Source: UBA4744 sp963718995 (GTDB lineage Bacteria; Actinomycetota; Acidimicrobiia; Spongiisociales; UBA4744). Taken from it: a stretch of DNA of 64,000 nt. The notes under the pieces are model-generated. The model ran no database searches and was not told the origin of the DNA. It worked only from the letters and a program-made list of their open reading frames with translations. This document shows, piece by piece, positions 37,365 through 46,720 of this stretch. How positions within the stretch are numbered: position 1 is the first letter of the stretch; each line of letters starts with the position of its first letter. Where the stretch lies: assembly GCA_963718995.1 (NCBI GenBank), contig CAVRAP010000020.1:566664-630663 (forward strand). The letters run 5' to 3'. A program made the translations under genes and the position numbers.

Positions 37365-38941
37365 TCTTCGGTGTCGTAGTAACGGGCGAGTTGTTCGTCG
37401 CGGCGGGCGGCCAGTTCGTCTTCCGTCCAGAATCCGGCCAGTTGCTCCGGATTCCCCTGGGCGTAGGCCGCGAGCCGGTCAACGCCGCTCGCATCGAACA
37501 TCTCGATGGCATCCCACACGTTGCCCGGCCCGACCGCATGGAGCGCTTTGTCGCCATCGCTGCCCGGACGCGGCAGATTTGAGGTCACGATCAGGAGCCG
37601 GGCTTCTTCGTCGAGCGACTTCAGCACGTGGGCGCGGCCAAGCGTCTTCCAGAGCGTGTCGGTGCGGAGCAACCCCGGCCGGGCGGTGGTGAAGGCTCCG
37701 GACACGTCGACGAGGAACTCCCGATCGCCCTTGGCGTCGACCACCCGGAAGTTGAAATGCACGCCCGATTTGGGCAGCTTGTACGCCTCGTCGATCACTT
37801 CGAAGCCAACTTCTTCGAGTACCTGACGGGCCAGGTCCTGGGCTTTCTTGCCTTCCCGGCTGGCCCGGCGTTGGAAATGGTCGGCCCGCTCTTCGGCGGT
37901 AGCTTCCGGGGGGAGTTCGAGGGCGAACCGCTCCTGATGGGCGGTTTCCTGCTCTCGCTGGCGGCGGTAGCGCTGTTTCTCGGCCCGGTAGCGGGCCCGG
38001 GCCGTCTCGATGTAGACCGGGTCGAGGTCGTAACCGACCCCGCGCCGGCCGGTGCGGGCGGCGGCGACCAGGGTCGTGCCCGAACCGAGGAACGGATCGA
38101 GGATGAGGTCGTTCTCGAAGGTGTACAGCTCGATCAGACGGCGGGGTAGCTCCACCGGGAAGGGGGCCGGATGCTGGACCCGTCGGGCACTCTCAGCGTC
38201 GATCCGCCATACGTCGAGGGTGGCTTCCATGAACTCATCGACCGGCATGGTGTTCTCGAAGGGGTAGCCGCCCTTCTCGCGTTGCTGGCGGGATCGGGCC
38301 CGATCGAACCGGCCTTTCGAAGCGACGATCACCCGCTCGGTCACGTCTCGCAGAACCGGGTTGGTCGCTTTGTTGAACGACCCCCAGGCGACCGAACCGG
38401 AGGCGCCTTCGGCTTTCTGCCAGATGATCTCACCCCGCAGCAGCAGACCCAGGTCGTCCTGCAGGATCCGCATCACGTCGGCGGAGAGGCTTCGATAGGG
38501 CTTGCGGCCGAGGTTGGCGACGTTGACGGCGATCCGCCCGCCCGGCTCGAGGGTCCGTTTGCACTCGGCAAACACGTCCCGCAGCATCTCCAGGTACTCG
38601 ACGTACGAACGGGGTATGTGCGGTCCGGCTACCTCGCCTTTACCGGTGACCGCTTGCTCGTATTCCTTCCCGACAAAGTAGGGAGGTGAGGTGACCACCA
38701 GCGCTACCGACCGGTCGGGCACGGCCGTCATGTTGCGAGCGTCGCCGACGATGCAAGGCGGGTCGGGCAGTTCGAGGTCGAGCGGACCGAGCCGGTCGTC
38801 GTCGGACAGTTCTGGAGGGCTGAACCGGGCGTAGAACGCGGACGCATCGTGGTTCTCCCGCCGTCCGACCCCAAAAGCGGACGTCGTGGTACCTCGATCG
38901 GCGTCGCGGGCTTCGTCCCGGGGTTCGGTGTTTCCACTCAT
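37361..38941 (-). CDS. Site-specific DNA methyltransferase (N4/N6 type) with extra C-terminal domain
   Basis: 526 residues. The catalytic motif IV TSPPYFVGKEY (about residue 85) precedes the SAM motif LILDPFLGSGTTLVAAA (about 265), the beta-class order of N4-cytosine/N6-adenine methyltransferases. The region between should hold the target recognition domain. After about residue 330 there is a Glu/Arg helical linker and an extra domain (LARQVLEEVGFEVIDEA, REFLVDVSGAFTTARPG) that resembles restriction-endonuclease-like folds but lacks a clean D...E-x-K. It heads a three-gene operon. The ATG at 38941 is chosen; a TTG at 38959 is possible. Confidence 0.9.
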   Translation of the reverse strand: MSGNTEPRDEARDADRGTTTSAFGVGRRENHDASAFYARFSPPELSDDDRLGPLDLELPDPPCIVGDARNMTAVPDRSVALVVTSPPYFVGKEYEQAVTGKGEVAGPHIPRSYVEYLEMLRDVFAECKRTLEPGGRIAVNVANLGRKPYRSLSADVMRILQDDLGLLLRGEIIWQKAEGASGSVAWGSFNKATNPVLRDVTERVIVASKGRFDRARSRQQREKGGYPFENTMPVDEFMEATLDVWRIDAESARRVQHPAPFPVELPRRLIELYTFENDLILDPFLGSGTTLVAAARTGRRGVGYDLDPVYIETARARYRAEKQRYRRQREQETAHQERFALELPPEATAEERADHFQRRASREGKKAQDLARQVLEEVGFEVIDEAYKLPKSGVHFNFRVVDAKGDREFLVDVSGAFTTARPGLLRTDTLWKTLGRAHVLKSLDEEARLLIVTSNLPRPGSDGDKALHAVGPGNVWDAIEMFDASGVDRLAAYAQGNPEQLAGFWTEDELAARRDEQLARYYDTEE

Positions 38942-39052
38942 CACGCTGAAACCATACAAGCCCGGAGTGACAGATTCCTGTACCGGGCCGCTGTCGGAAG
39001 AACCAGAGAACGCACCACAAGTGGCTTCCGGGTGCGCCCTCCGTTCCGACCT

Positions 39053-39928
39053 CTAGGCGGGAGCCTTCTGGCGACGGGGAAAGCGCCGCTGATCCATCAA
39101 GAGCCAAAGACCGAAGACCAACCACGGCAATTCGAGGAGATCAGCCCGAAGCGAACCCACCGCTCCGAGACTCGCCTGCGGGACCATCCCGGCCACAGCC
39201 AAGGCGACGGAATTCGTGAGGGCATGGATGACAATTCCGGGCCATACGGTTCGGTAGGCAAGCACGAGTGCAGCCCACCACACCGCCGAGACGATGGTGC
39301 CGAGTAGGTTGGCAGCCACGTAGCCGAGGTCCTCGCCGACTAGTGCGGGCGTCGCGTGCATGAGCCCGAACACCAACGACGTCACCAGGACCGCCCGCAA
39401 GACACCGGTCCGGGTTGCCCCCCACGCTCGCACCAGCACGAACAGCAGAATCCCGCGGAACAGGAACTCCTCGGCGATGCCCACGCTGATCCCGATGGGC
39501 AGCTCCCTGGAGAAGCCGTCCCAGGCCCGGGGCAACGCTTCTAACCCTGATGGCCCGAAGAGACCCCACGCGGATGCGGGAACCAGGTATGCCGCCGCCA
39601 GGGCGGCAATGAGCCAAACCCGGCTCGGTCCGCTTCGCGTGATGCCCGATTGATCGAGCCAACCCAACCAGTACAGGAACACAACAAGCAGGGCTGTGGC
39701 AAAGACACGTCCGGCGGCCTGAGAGCCATCGTGCAACATCGGGTCTCCGGTCAAGGCGCCCCAGAGAGCAACGCCCAACGCCGCTGCCAGGAACCAAAGG
39801 ATCAGCACCACGGCGGCAAAGCGAACCGGGGCAGACTGCGCGACCCGGTTGATTCGCGAGGCTCGCGTCCCGGTGCTCGACGAGCCGTGCTCGAATGTGG
39901 GCAAGTCCCGTGTTGATCTCAAGGCCAT
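39053..39928 (-). CDS. CPBP (CAAX-type) intramembrane metalloprotease
   Basis: 291 residues with about eight transmembrane helices. Motif 1 is GIAEEFLFRGILLFVLV (EExxxR), motif 2 SLVFGLMHATPAL (FxxxH) and motif 3 WPGIVIHALTNSVAL (HxxxN). These are the conserved residues of the Abi/CPBP family. Bacterial members are implicated in membrane protein processing or bacteriocin immunity; the substrate here is unknown. Confidence 0.9.
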   Translation of the reverse strand: MALRSTRDLPTFEHGSSSTGTRASRINRVAQSAPVRFAAVVLILWFLAAALGVALWGALTGDPMLHDGSQAAGRVFATALLVVFLYWLGWLDQSGITRSGPSRVWLIAALAAAYLVPASAWGLFGPSGLEALPRAWDGFSRELPIGISVGIAEEFLFRGILLFVLVRAWGATRTGVLRAVLVTSLVFGLMHATPALVGEDLGYVAANLLGTIVSAVWWAALVLAYRTVWPGIVIHALTNSVALAVAGMVPQASLGAVGSLRADLLELPWLVFGLWLLMDQRRFPRRQKAPA

Positions 39929-39955
39929 GCAAACCTGGGCAGGCTTGATCCAGTG

Positions 39956-40264
39956 TCACACCACCTGTGGTTGAACTCCAGGGTCAAAGGGCCTCATTCC
40001 GCCGATCACACCAACTGGATCCCCCTCGAGGAAAGCCGCGATCACCGTGACCATCCCGGAGAAGAACACCTGGTAGGTCTCCCGGGTGACATCGCCGATG
40101 TGCGGAGTTGGGAGGAGACGCGGGGTGCTGCGCAAGCGGTGCGCGGCCGGCAGAGGCTCCCGGGCGAAGACATCAAAGGCGGCGCCGGCGATCCGGCCTT
40201 CTTCGAGGGCCGCCACCAGGGCATCCTCATCAACTACGTCTCGGTACTGCGTAGATTCATCCAA
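39956..40264 (-). pseudogene. C-terminal remnant of a D-isomer 2-hydroxyacid dehydrogenase
   Basis: About 100 residues match only the C-terminus of this family: VDEDALVAALEEGRIAGAAF, DVFAREPLP and TPHIGDVTRETYQ with the catalytic histidine. The cofactor domain that should precede it is absent, and the upstream bases belong to the promoter side of the cyclase at 40326. The fragment is therefore a truncated relic. Confidence 0.7.
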
Positions 40265-40325
40265 TTCACAACCGCACTAACGATCCTGAAGCGGCTAGTT
40301 TGATGAGACCGCCCCGAGAGGATGC

Positions 40326-41901
40326 ATGAGTTCCACCATCGCTCCGCCACGACCGGATTCCCCTCCACCGGCCCCGCCCCGCGACACGGATGGGATACCA
40401 CGCCTCCTGAGGCCATTCGTGGACTTCGTCGCCAGGATCCAGGCCCGCCTCGAAACCAAGCTGCTGGCCGGATTCCTGGGAATCTCCGTGCTCATGCTGG
40501 CCCTCGGAACCGTAGGACTTCTCGTCGTGAATCGCATGGACAGCCAGGTCGGTCGACTCGCCACCTTCCAGCAACAGTCAGACAATGCCAACCGCATGCT
40601 GTACAGCATCACTGCCCAGTCTCACTTTCGAACGATGGCTCTGCTCTCCGGCGATCCCGTCTGGACGGACAAGATCGCCGCAGCCAAAGACACCTTCACT
40701 ACGCTCATCGACGAGACGGAGAGCATTGCCGTCGGCGATCACGGCGACCTCTTCAATGAACTGCGGACTATCAATGGGCGATATGCCGACGCCGGACTGC
40801 GGGTCGAATCGCTCCAGTCGGCCAACGACATCGACGCTGCCCTCCAAGCCCACGTCCAATCAGAACACGAGATCAGCCACGAGATCGAGGACGTCCTGAA
40901 CGGATTCATCGAAGACACCCGGGCCCTCGTCACAACCGAGATCACCGTCTTCGCAGGAGACCGAAGGTTCCTCACGATTGCTCTGGCGCTTTTCTCGGCG
41001 ATGAGCCTGGCAGGAGCCGTGGCACTGGGAGCGATTATCTCTTGGACCGTGATCCGACCCGTCCGCAGAATCGACCACGCACTCGATACGCTCGCCAACG
41101 GCGACTTCACCGCTCGCATCGACGTGCCCAATCGAGATGAGTTCGGAAAGCTGTCCGGCAATGTCAACCGGGCCAGCGAACAACTGGAGACGCTCTACGG
41201 CAGGCTCGAGACAATCAACCGGGATCTGCAAATCAGGGTGGATGAGCAGGTCGCCCTGCTCGAACACACCTCGCAACTCCGCAGGTACCTGTCTCCGCAG
41301 GTTGCCGAGGCGATCGTCGGCGGGCGGCGGGGCTTTGGCGACTCTCGACGGGCGGAGTTGTCGGTTGCCTTCGTCGACATCCGGGGTTTCACCGCCCTGT
41401 CCGAGCAATCCGAGCCGGAAGAGATGATCGCCGGCCTCAACAGATTCCTCACCGTCATGACCGACATCGTGTTCCGATACGAGGGCACCTTGGACAAGTA
41501 CATCGGCGATGCGCTCATGATCTTCTTCAACGACCCCCTCCCTCAGCCGGACCACGCCGAACGTGCCGTACGGATGGCCCTTGACATGCAACTCGCCATG
41601 GTCGAACTCGGACAGCACCTCACGCAAGGTGCTCAGATGCAGATCACAGCAGGCGTCGGAATCTCCACCGGCTTCGTAACGGTGGGGAACATCGGCTCAC
41701 CGAGGTCGCACGGACTACACGGCCATCGGCAACCACGTGAACCTCGCCTCGCGGCTATCCGACGATGCCGGTCCCGGCGAGATCCTCATCACCGAGCGCA
41801 CCCTGGCCCTCCTTCCCGAAGGGCTGGTGACGGTCGAGTCGGCCGGCGAGCGCAACCTCAAGGGAGTCCAGCGACCGATCGCCCTTTATCGAATCGTGTG
41901 A
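40326..41901 (+). CDS. Membrane HAMP-domain class III cyclase, frameshifted
   Basis: A Pro-rich N-terminus, transmembrane helix FLGISVLMLALGTVGLLVV, an extracytoplasmic helical sensor of about 150 residues, a second helix (IALALFSAMSLAGAVALGAI), HAMP (VIRPVRRIDHALDTLANGDF) and a cyclase with VAFVDIRGFTAL and DKYIGDALMIFF. After GNIGSP near 41700 the frame shifts: RTDYTAIGNHVNLASRL and the rest up to IALYRIV and TGA at 41901 lie in the next frame. Removing one G at about 41700-41706 gives a normal 524-residue protein. It would convert an external signal into cAMP-type output. Confidence 0.85.
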
Positions 41902-42074
41902 GGGCGGAGGCGTGGGCCGGTGTTCAATGCGGTGGTTCCCCGTTTCCCGGGCCCGGCAATCAGAGCTCGACCACGCAGATCATCACAGCCGATGGCCGTT
42001 CCGGCCCGGCGAGATTTGGGTCTTGTCAAGTAGCCGCCATCGGCAGATACTTCTTGTCGAGGTTGATGGAAGCA

Positions 42075-42114
42075 GGAGATCGTCGCCGTGCACGGCGACG
42101 ATCTCCGGTTTTGA
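42075..42114 (+). terminator. 32-base perfect palindrome followed by T-rich bases
   Basis: Bases 42075-42106 form a perfect 16+16 inverted repeat with no spacer (arms start GGAGATCGTCGCC), followed by GGTTTT. It lies about 175 bases after the cyclase stop. An intrinsic terminator is the simplest reading, although a dimeric-protein site is possible. Confidence 0.55.
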
Positions 42115-42157
42115 CTTCCGGGCCACATTCTGCCCGGAGGAGAGGAGGACTAAGCCC

Positions 42158-42196
42158 ATGTGTAGTTCTTGGATCATTGACGCGCTCCCGCCCTGA
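42158..42196 (+). CDS. Possible 12-residue leader peptide
   Basis: ATG preceded by GGAGAGGAGGAC, a near-ideal ribosome site, encodes MCSSWIIDALPP and stops. Its position between the palindrome and the secreted propeller gene would suit a leader peptide, but it could be chance. No attenuator pairing was worked out. Confidence 0.25.
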   Translation: MCSSWIIDALPP

Positions 42197-42329
42197 TTCG
42201 GGCGAAGGCCGGCGCACGGGCCCTGTGGGGCCGCGCCGTATCAATTTCTGACCTAGCCACCGGGTTCGCCGACCGCGATCCAACACGGTGGATCTGTGCC
42301 CGCAGGGCACGTTTCAGAAGGAGAAGACA

Positions 42330-43469
42330 TTGAAGAAGAACATGAGAAGGCGCAGCGCTCTGGCGCTGTTCACCATTGCGATGCTGCTGGTCCCCACCGC
42401 CGCCGTGGCCGACGAGCCGGGGTTTGTGGGACCGCTTTTCGGTCTCGGAACCGACGGTACGGGAGCCGTCATCGTGGCCGACGCCGGGCAAGGGGTGGCC
42501 AAGGCCGACGGGACCCTTATCGCACCATTGCCGAACGTCACCGACGTCGCAGCCAGCGACAAGGGGTGGATCTGGGCCATCACGGGAGGCGGATCCGATC
42601 CCGGCGACGCCACGCTCTACAAGGTGACCATGAAGGGCAAGGTCACTGCGTTTGCCGACCTCGGTGCCTACGAGGCGAAATACAACCCGCACCCCACCGA
42701 GGTCGACTCGAACCCGTTCAGTGTGGTTGACCTGGGCGGTGGTGAAGCCGTCGTCGCGGATGCCGGAGGCAACACCCTGCTGAAGGTCGACAAGCACGGC
42801 AAGGTCAAGCTCATCGCTGTTCTCCCGGATGAGCTGGTACCGACCGATAACCTCATCGTCCTCCTCGAGGAAGCCCTCGCGGGGTTGGTCCCGGGTGCCA
42901 CCTGCGCAAACGTTGCAGAAAAGACTGACGAGCTCGAAGCAGCTCTGACGGAATTTTTCGGCGAAGACCCGGAAACCTGGCCATTCCAGGTCCAGGAGCT
43001 CGTTGGACTCTGCGATCTTCCGCCGATGATCCCGACCGAGGCGGTGGCGACGAGCGTGGCGATCGGTCCAAACGGCGACTTCTATGTCGGCGAGCTCAAG
43101 GGCTTCCCGGGACCGCTCGACGAGTCGCGGGTGTGGCGGATCAGGTGGAACGCCCGGAACGCCGACTGCAGCCGCAGTCCGCTCTGCTCGGTTGCCTACG
43201 ACGGGTTCACGTCCATCGTCGACCTGGCTTTCGGGGACGACGGCACCCTGTATGTGGCCGAGATGGACGAGAAGAGCTTCCTGGCCGTCGAGTTGGGATT
43301 GTTCTTGGGACTCTCGATCGAACCGGGGCTCGGAACCATCAATGCCTGCAAGGGTGGCACCTGTACGGTCGCAGAAGGCAATATCCCGTTCCTGTCGGCT
43401 CTCACGGTCGACGGTGACGGAACGCTCTGGCAGACCGGTCTGTTCGGCGACATGACAACCAGTCCATAG
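42330..43469 (+). CDS. Secreted ScyD/ScyE-family beta-propeller protein
   Basis: 379 residues from a TTG with AGAAGGAGAA upstream (first residues LKKNMRRRSALALF). A Sec signal peptide ends near PTAAVADEPG. The rest has NHL-like propeller repeats (DGTGAVIVADAGQGVAKADG, NPFSVVDLGGGEAVVADAGG, FGDDGTLYVAEMDEKSFLAV). This matches the ScyD/ScyE family; its founding members lie in scytonemin clusters of cyanobacteria, and actinobacterial members have no known role. A pair of Cys-rich loops (CSRSPLCSV, CKGGTCTV) may be disulfide-bonded. Confidence 0.85.
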   Translation: MKKNMRRRSALALFTIAMLLVPTAAVADEPGFVGPLFGLGTDGTGAVIVADAGQGVAKADGTLIAPLPNVTDVAASDKGWIWAITGGGSDPGDATLYKVTMKGKVTAFADLGAYEAKYNPHPTEVDSNPFSVVDLGGGEAVVADAGGNTLLKVDKHGKVKLIAVLPDELVPTDNLIVLLEEALAGLVPGATCANVAEKTDELEAALTEFFGEDPETWPFQVQELVGLCDLPPMIPTEAVATSVAIGPNGDFYVGELKGFPGPLDESRVWRIRWNARNADCSRSPLCSVAYDGFTSIVDLAFGDDGTLYVAEMDEKSFLAVELGLFLGLSIEPGLGTINACKGGTCTVAEGNIPFLSALTVDGDGTLWQTGLFGDMTTSP

Positions 43470-43492
43470 ACGCAGTCGGTATCGGAATATGC

Positions 43493-43524
43493 GCAGAGGG
43501 AGCCGCGAACAGGGCTCCCTCTGC
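43493..43524 (+). terminator. Hairpin after the ScyD/ScyE-like gene
   Basis: GCAGAGGGAGCC and its exact complement at 43513-43524 make a 12-bp stem with an 8-base loop, 24 bases past the stop. A pyrimidine-rich tract follows rather than a pure T-run. Confidence 0.55.
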
Positions 43525-43539
43525 CGCGTCGCCGGTCCT

Positions 43540-43705
43540 TTCCTCTTCCCCCTCCCGCCGGCGAGAGGGGGCCAGGGGGAGGGTGGCGAGCCTGGTGGGG
43601 TTCTCTCGATAGCCTTTCGACTCGGGAGCGCCACCACCCTCTCCGCTCCGCCGCCTCCGGCGGCTGCGCGCCTCTCCGCCGGCGGGCGAGGCAAACCACC
43701 GCGCG
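43540..43705. repeat. GC-rich REP-like intergenic sequence
   Basis: Between two convergent genes lies a dense mix of short complementary tracts such as CTCCCGCCGGCGAGAG and CCGCCTCCGGCGGCTG. This resembles REP-type intergenic elements of many high-GC genomes. No second copy was recognised in this window, so the repeat status is inferred from style. Confidence 0.35.
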
Positions 43706-43728
43706 GCATCTACGGACAAGACGCAGGT

Positions 43729-44374
43729 CTAGGGGGTGTATTGCTCGCGGACGTAGTCGACGGCACCGTTTTCGATGGTGAGCCACACACCGGGCTGGAA
43801 GGAGCGTCCGGTCCGTCCGGACAGCCAATCGGCGAAGGGCACCATCTCCTCGGTGCTGGGGTCGCCGGGATTGGACATCCAGGTCACGCCGGCATCGGCG
43901 GCGACCGCCAGGGTGCGGATCGTGGTGTTCACGTTGCGGACGTAGTAGTCGTTGGGCGGCGGTGATTCCTCGCCGTCCTCCGCCGCAGCCCGGGCGGCCG
44001 GCGCCCCGGTGAACCAGCAGGCCAGGTCGAAACCCAGGGAGCCGGCAGAGGCACTCTGGACGTAACCGAACCATTCCCCATCCGGAAGACCGCTGGTCGC
44101 ACCGGGCGTACAACCGGAGCCATCGGCCAGGGCGTTGGTGTCCTGCGTCGTGGTCGTGGACGCCATGGTTGTTGTGGTCGAAGCGACGGTCGTGGTGGTC
44201 GTAGCCACCGTGGTCGTGGTCGCCGACCCGACCGTCGTCGTAGTGGTCGAAGCGACCGTTGTCGTGGTGGTCGAACTGTCGGCAACGGTGGTCGTCGCGC
44301 TCGTCATCCGAGGAGCACCCCGCCGCCAGCACCACAATGCCCACAACCGCAACGAGGCGGACTGCGTGGACCAT
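43729..44374 (-). CDS. Lipoprotein with poly-Thr linker, frameshifted
   Basis: The signal peptide MVHAVRLVAVVGIVVLAAGC with lipobox starts at 44374 in one frame. The poly-Thr linker (TTTVADSSTTTTTV) and mature domain (GEWFGYVQSASAGSLGFDLA, PPPNDYYVRNVNTTIRTLAV, QPGVWLTIENGAVDYVREQ) continue in another frame to 43729. Removing one base at about 44298-44308 joins them into 214 residues. Function unknown; the mature domain may be a small secreted fold with one disulfide (GCTPG ... ACWFTG). Confidence 0.72.
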
Positions 44375-44636
44375 CCGCAGTTTGCGGGTCAACGAAAGGA
44401 ACGAACCGGTGCAGCGATTGTCAGCGATCACAGATGGCCTCCGCGCCGAAAGTAGTACCGAGCCGATTCCACTGGTTGCAGGGCAGATCCAGACTTCCCC
44501 ACGATCCGCAACGCCGGCACCGTCGCCGACCAGTGGTGTTTTCGATAGTACCCCGGTCTCAGGTCGAGTTAGCCCGGAGCGGTGGGAATATGCAGGGTGC
44601 CAGTCCCGCTGAACCGACCCCCAGACAGGAAGACCC

Positions 44637-45656
44637 ATGGAACTAGGAATCACCAGCTTCGCCGAGACCATCCCCGATCCGTCCTCGGGGGCGACGGTCA
44701 CCCATGGGGAGCGACTCCGCCAGGTGCTCGAGGAGATCGACGCGGCCGAGTCGGTCGGGCTCGACGTCTACGGCCTCGGTGAGCACCACCGCCCCGACTT
44801 CGCCTCCTCCTCGCCGGCCACGGTGCTGGCCGCCGCTGCCGGACGGACTTCGAGGATCCGGCTTTTTCCGGCAGTTTCGATCCTCAGCACCGACGATCCG
44901 GTACGGGTGTTCCAGCAGTACGCCACGCTCGACCTGGTTTCGTCGGGCCGGGCCGAGTTGCTGGTCGGAAGGGGTTCGTTCATCGAGTCGTTCCCATTGT
45001 TCGGGTACGACCTCGACGACTACGACGACCTCTTCGCAGAGAAGCTCGACCTGCTCCTCCAGATCCGGGACAACGAGCAGGTCACCTGGTCGGGGAGGTT
45101 CCGGTCCCCGATCAACGGCCAGGGCATCTACCCGCGGCCCGAGCGACCGCTCCCCATCCGCGTTGGGGTGGGCGGAACTCCCCAGTCCATAGTTCGGGCC
45201 GCCACCCGCGGTCTGCCGGTGGCGCTGGCGATCATCGGCGGAAGCCCCGACCGTTTCAAGGTGCTGGCCGACCTACACCGCCGCACCCTGATCGAGCATG
45301 GATACGATCCCGCCGAGGTGCCGTTGTCGGTCCATGCCCACGGGTACATCGCGGACACCATCGAGCAGGCTGCCGACGAGTTCTACGGGTCCTACGCAAC
45401 GGCCATGTCCCGCATCGGGCGGGAACGGGGCTGGGGTCCGATGACCAGAGCACAGTACGACCTGATGCGCGGTCCCGATGGTTCCCTCGTGCTCGGCGAC
45501 CCCGAAACGGTTGCAGCCAAGATCCTGCGCTGGAAAGAAGTCCTGGGTGTCAACCGGTTCGAACTGCACGTCAGCGTCGGGTCACTCCCCCACGAACAGG
45601 TGCTCCGCAACATCGAGTTGCTCGGAACCAAGGTGGCGCCGATGGTGCGAGGTTGA
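44637..45656 (+). CDS. LLM class flavin-dependent oxidoreductase
   Basis: 339 residues; ATG with AGGAAG upstream. TIM-barrel luciferase-like monooxygenase: DVYGLGEHHRPDFASSSPA, LVSSGRAELLVGRGSFIESF, PLPIRVGVGGTPQSIVRAAT. The family uses FMN or F420; given the number of deazaflavin-type enzymes nearby, either is possible. The substrate is unknown. Confidence 0.92.
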   Translation: MELGITSFAETIPDPSSGATVTHGERLRQVLEEIDAAESVGLDVYGLGEHHRPDFASSSPATVLAAAAGRTSRIRLFPAVSILSTDDPVRVFQQYATLDLVSSGRAELLVGRGSFIESFPLFGYDLDDYDDLFAEKLDLLLQIRDNEQVTWSGRFRSPINGQGIYPRPERPLPIRVGVGGTPQSIVRAATRGLPVALAIIGGSPDRFKVLADLHRRTLIEHGYDPAEVPLSVHAHGYIADTIEQAADEFYGSYATAMSRIGRERGWGPMTRAQYDLMRGPDGSLVLGDPETVAAKILRWKEVLGVNRFELHVSVGSLPHEQVLRNIELLGTKVAPMVRG

Positions 45657-45702
45657 ACGCTCTCGCCCGCGCCCATCGGTAGGTTCCGGGCATGGCCGTG
45701 CC

Positions 45703-46311
45703 TCAGGCGACCGACAGCCTCACCCAGATGACCCGTTGTTGGGGATGCTGGTAGGGAACCGGACGTTCGAATCTGTGGGCATTTCGGAACTCCCAGGCGT
45801 AGAGCCGCCCACCTGCGGCGAATGCGTCGAGCGAAACACCGTCGATCCTGTGTTCTTCCTGGTGATCTTTGAGTTCGGCCGTCGTGAAAGGACCGTGCAC
45901 ATCGACCAGCTCGGCCATCCCGGCAATCGCTCCCGAACCCGCCGGACTCAAACCGACCGGGCCGCGCACCTTGGTGCAGAGATGGTTGAGCTCCCAGGTC
46001 TTGCGGCCCTCGATAAGCAACCACACCCACGGTTCCCGCACCGGCAACGTGTAGTCGAAGGGGTAGGTCCAGGAAAACGAAGTTTGGCAGGCGGGGCAGA
46101 ACCAGGGTTCGGCCGCCGTATCCCCGTCCAGGTCGGTGCCGGTGAACTCGATCCGGTCCCGTTCGCACTCATCAGGTGTAAGGGCGGGAGGGCCGATAAC
46201 CCGGCGACGGACCCGGGTTCGGTCTCCGCAGCCGGGGCAGGGTGGAATCAACTCCGGCTCGGGCAGGTAGCGGACCGTCGGCATGCTGGGCGACCGGACC
46301 ATTTCTCGCAT
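45703..46311 (-). CDS. ASCH-domain protein with N-terminal zinc ribbon
   Basis: About 202 residues; starts at 46329, 46311 or 46284 are in frame, and 46311 has GGGAG close upstream. A CPGCG...CPACQ zinc ribbon spans about residues 25-75. The ASCH-like beta-barrel follows, with the characteristic LLIEGRKTWELNHL and GMAELVDVHGPFTTAEL. ASCH domains bind RNA or modified nucleotides; the target is unknown. Confidence 0.75.
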   Translation of the reverse strand: MREMVRSPSMPTVRYLPEPELIPPCPGCGDRTRVRRRVIGPPALTPDECERDRIEFTGTDLDGDTAAEPWFCPACQTSFSWTYPFDYTLPVREPWVWLLIEGRKTWELNHLCTKVRGPVGLSPAGSGAIAGMAELVDVHGPFTTAELKDHQEEHRIDGVSLDAFAAGGRLYAWEFRNAHRFERPVPYQHPQQRVIWVRLSVA

Positions 46312-46720
46312 CTCGCTCCCGAATGTCACGATTGGTTCGTTCTTGTACTGGCATCGACAAACCGCTCGCGATCTTGAGGAAACAACGAAGCCTTCCTGAG
46401 GACCGACCGGGCCCAGGGCCGAACGGCTCTATTCCCTAGGGCCCTTCCGCATCGGAGCCCCAGTTGGGGATGAGCCCGTCGAGCCTCGCGTCCCACGAGC
46501 TTGGACCCGAGCTTCGGGAAATTCACTTCGAAATCCCCACAACGACTGGTCGGTCGTGGGGGCGGTCGGCGAGACATCCACACTTCCGGCCACCGGGACC
46601 ATCAGGCCGGAAATAAGGACCTGCGTCGGCCGAGGTCGCGGGTGGTTGCCGGTTCGACTTCCCGACTCGCTGTCGATCGCACGGGCCGCCCAGAATCCCC
46701 CACTCACGAGGGAGGACACC
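46312..46720. other. Intergenic region, no gene recognised
   Basis: About 410 bases between a minus-strand and a plus-strand gene, so it should hold divergent promoters. No clear -10/-35 pairs, RNA genes or repeats could be assigned. Confidence 0.4.

Larger units (their letters stand above)
41902..42329. other. Intergenic region with perfect palindrome and tiny ORF
   Basis: 428 bases between the cyclase and the ScyD/ScyE-like gene. It contains a long perfect palindrome (listed separately), a 12-codon frame with a strong ribosome site (42158-42196), and GTGCCC-GCA-GGGCAC at 42296-42310 just before the next gene's ribosome site. No other gene was seen. Confidence 0.45.

Noticed and set aside
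42174..43709. Minus-strand frame of 511 codons opposite the ScyD/ScyE-like gene
   Set aside because: No domain is recognisable, and the plus frame has a signal peptide and propeller repeats.
44135..44290. GTGGTCGTGG-type low-complexity tract as a DNA repeat element
   Set aside because: It is simply the codon pattern of the poly-Thr linker of the lipoprotein on the minus strand.
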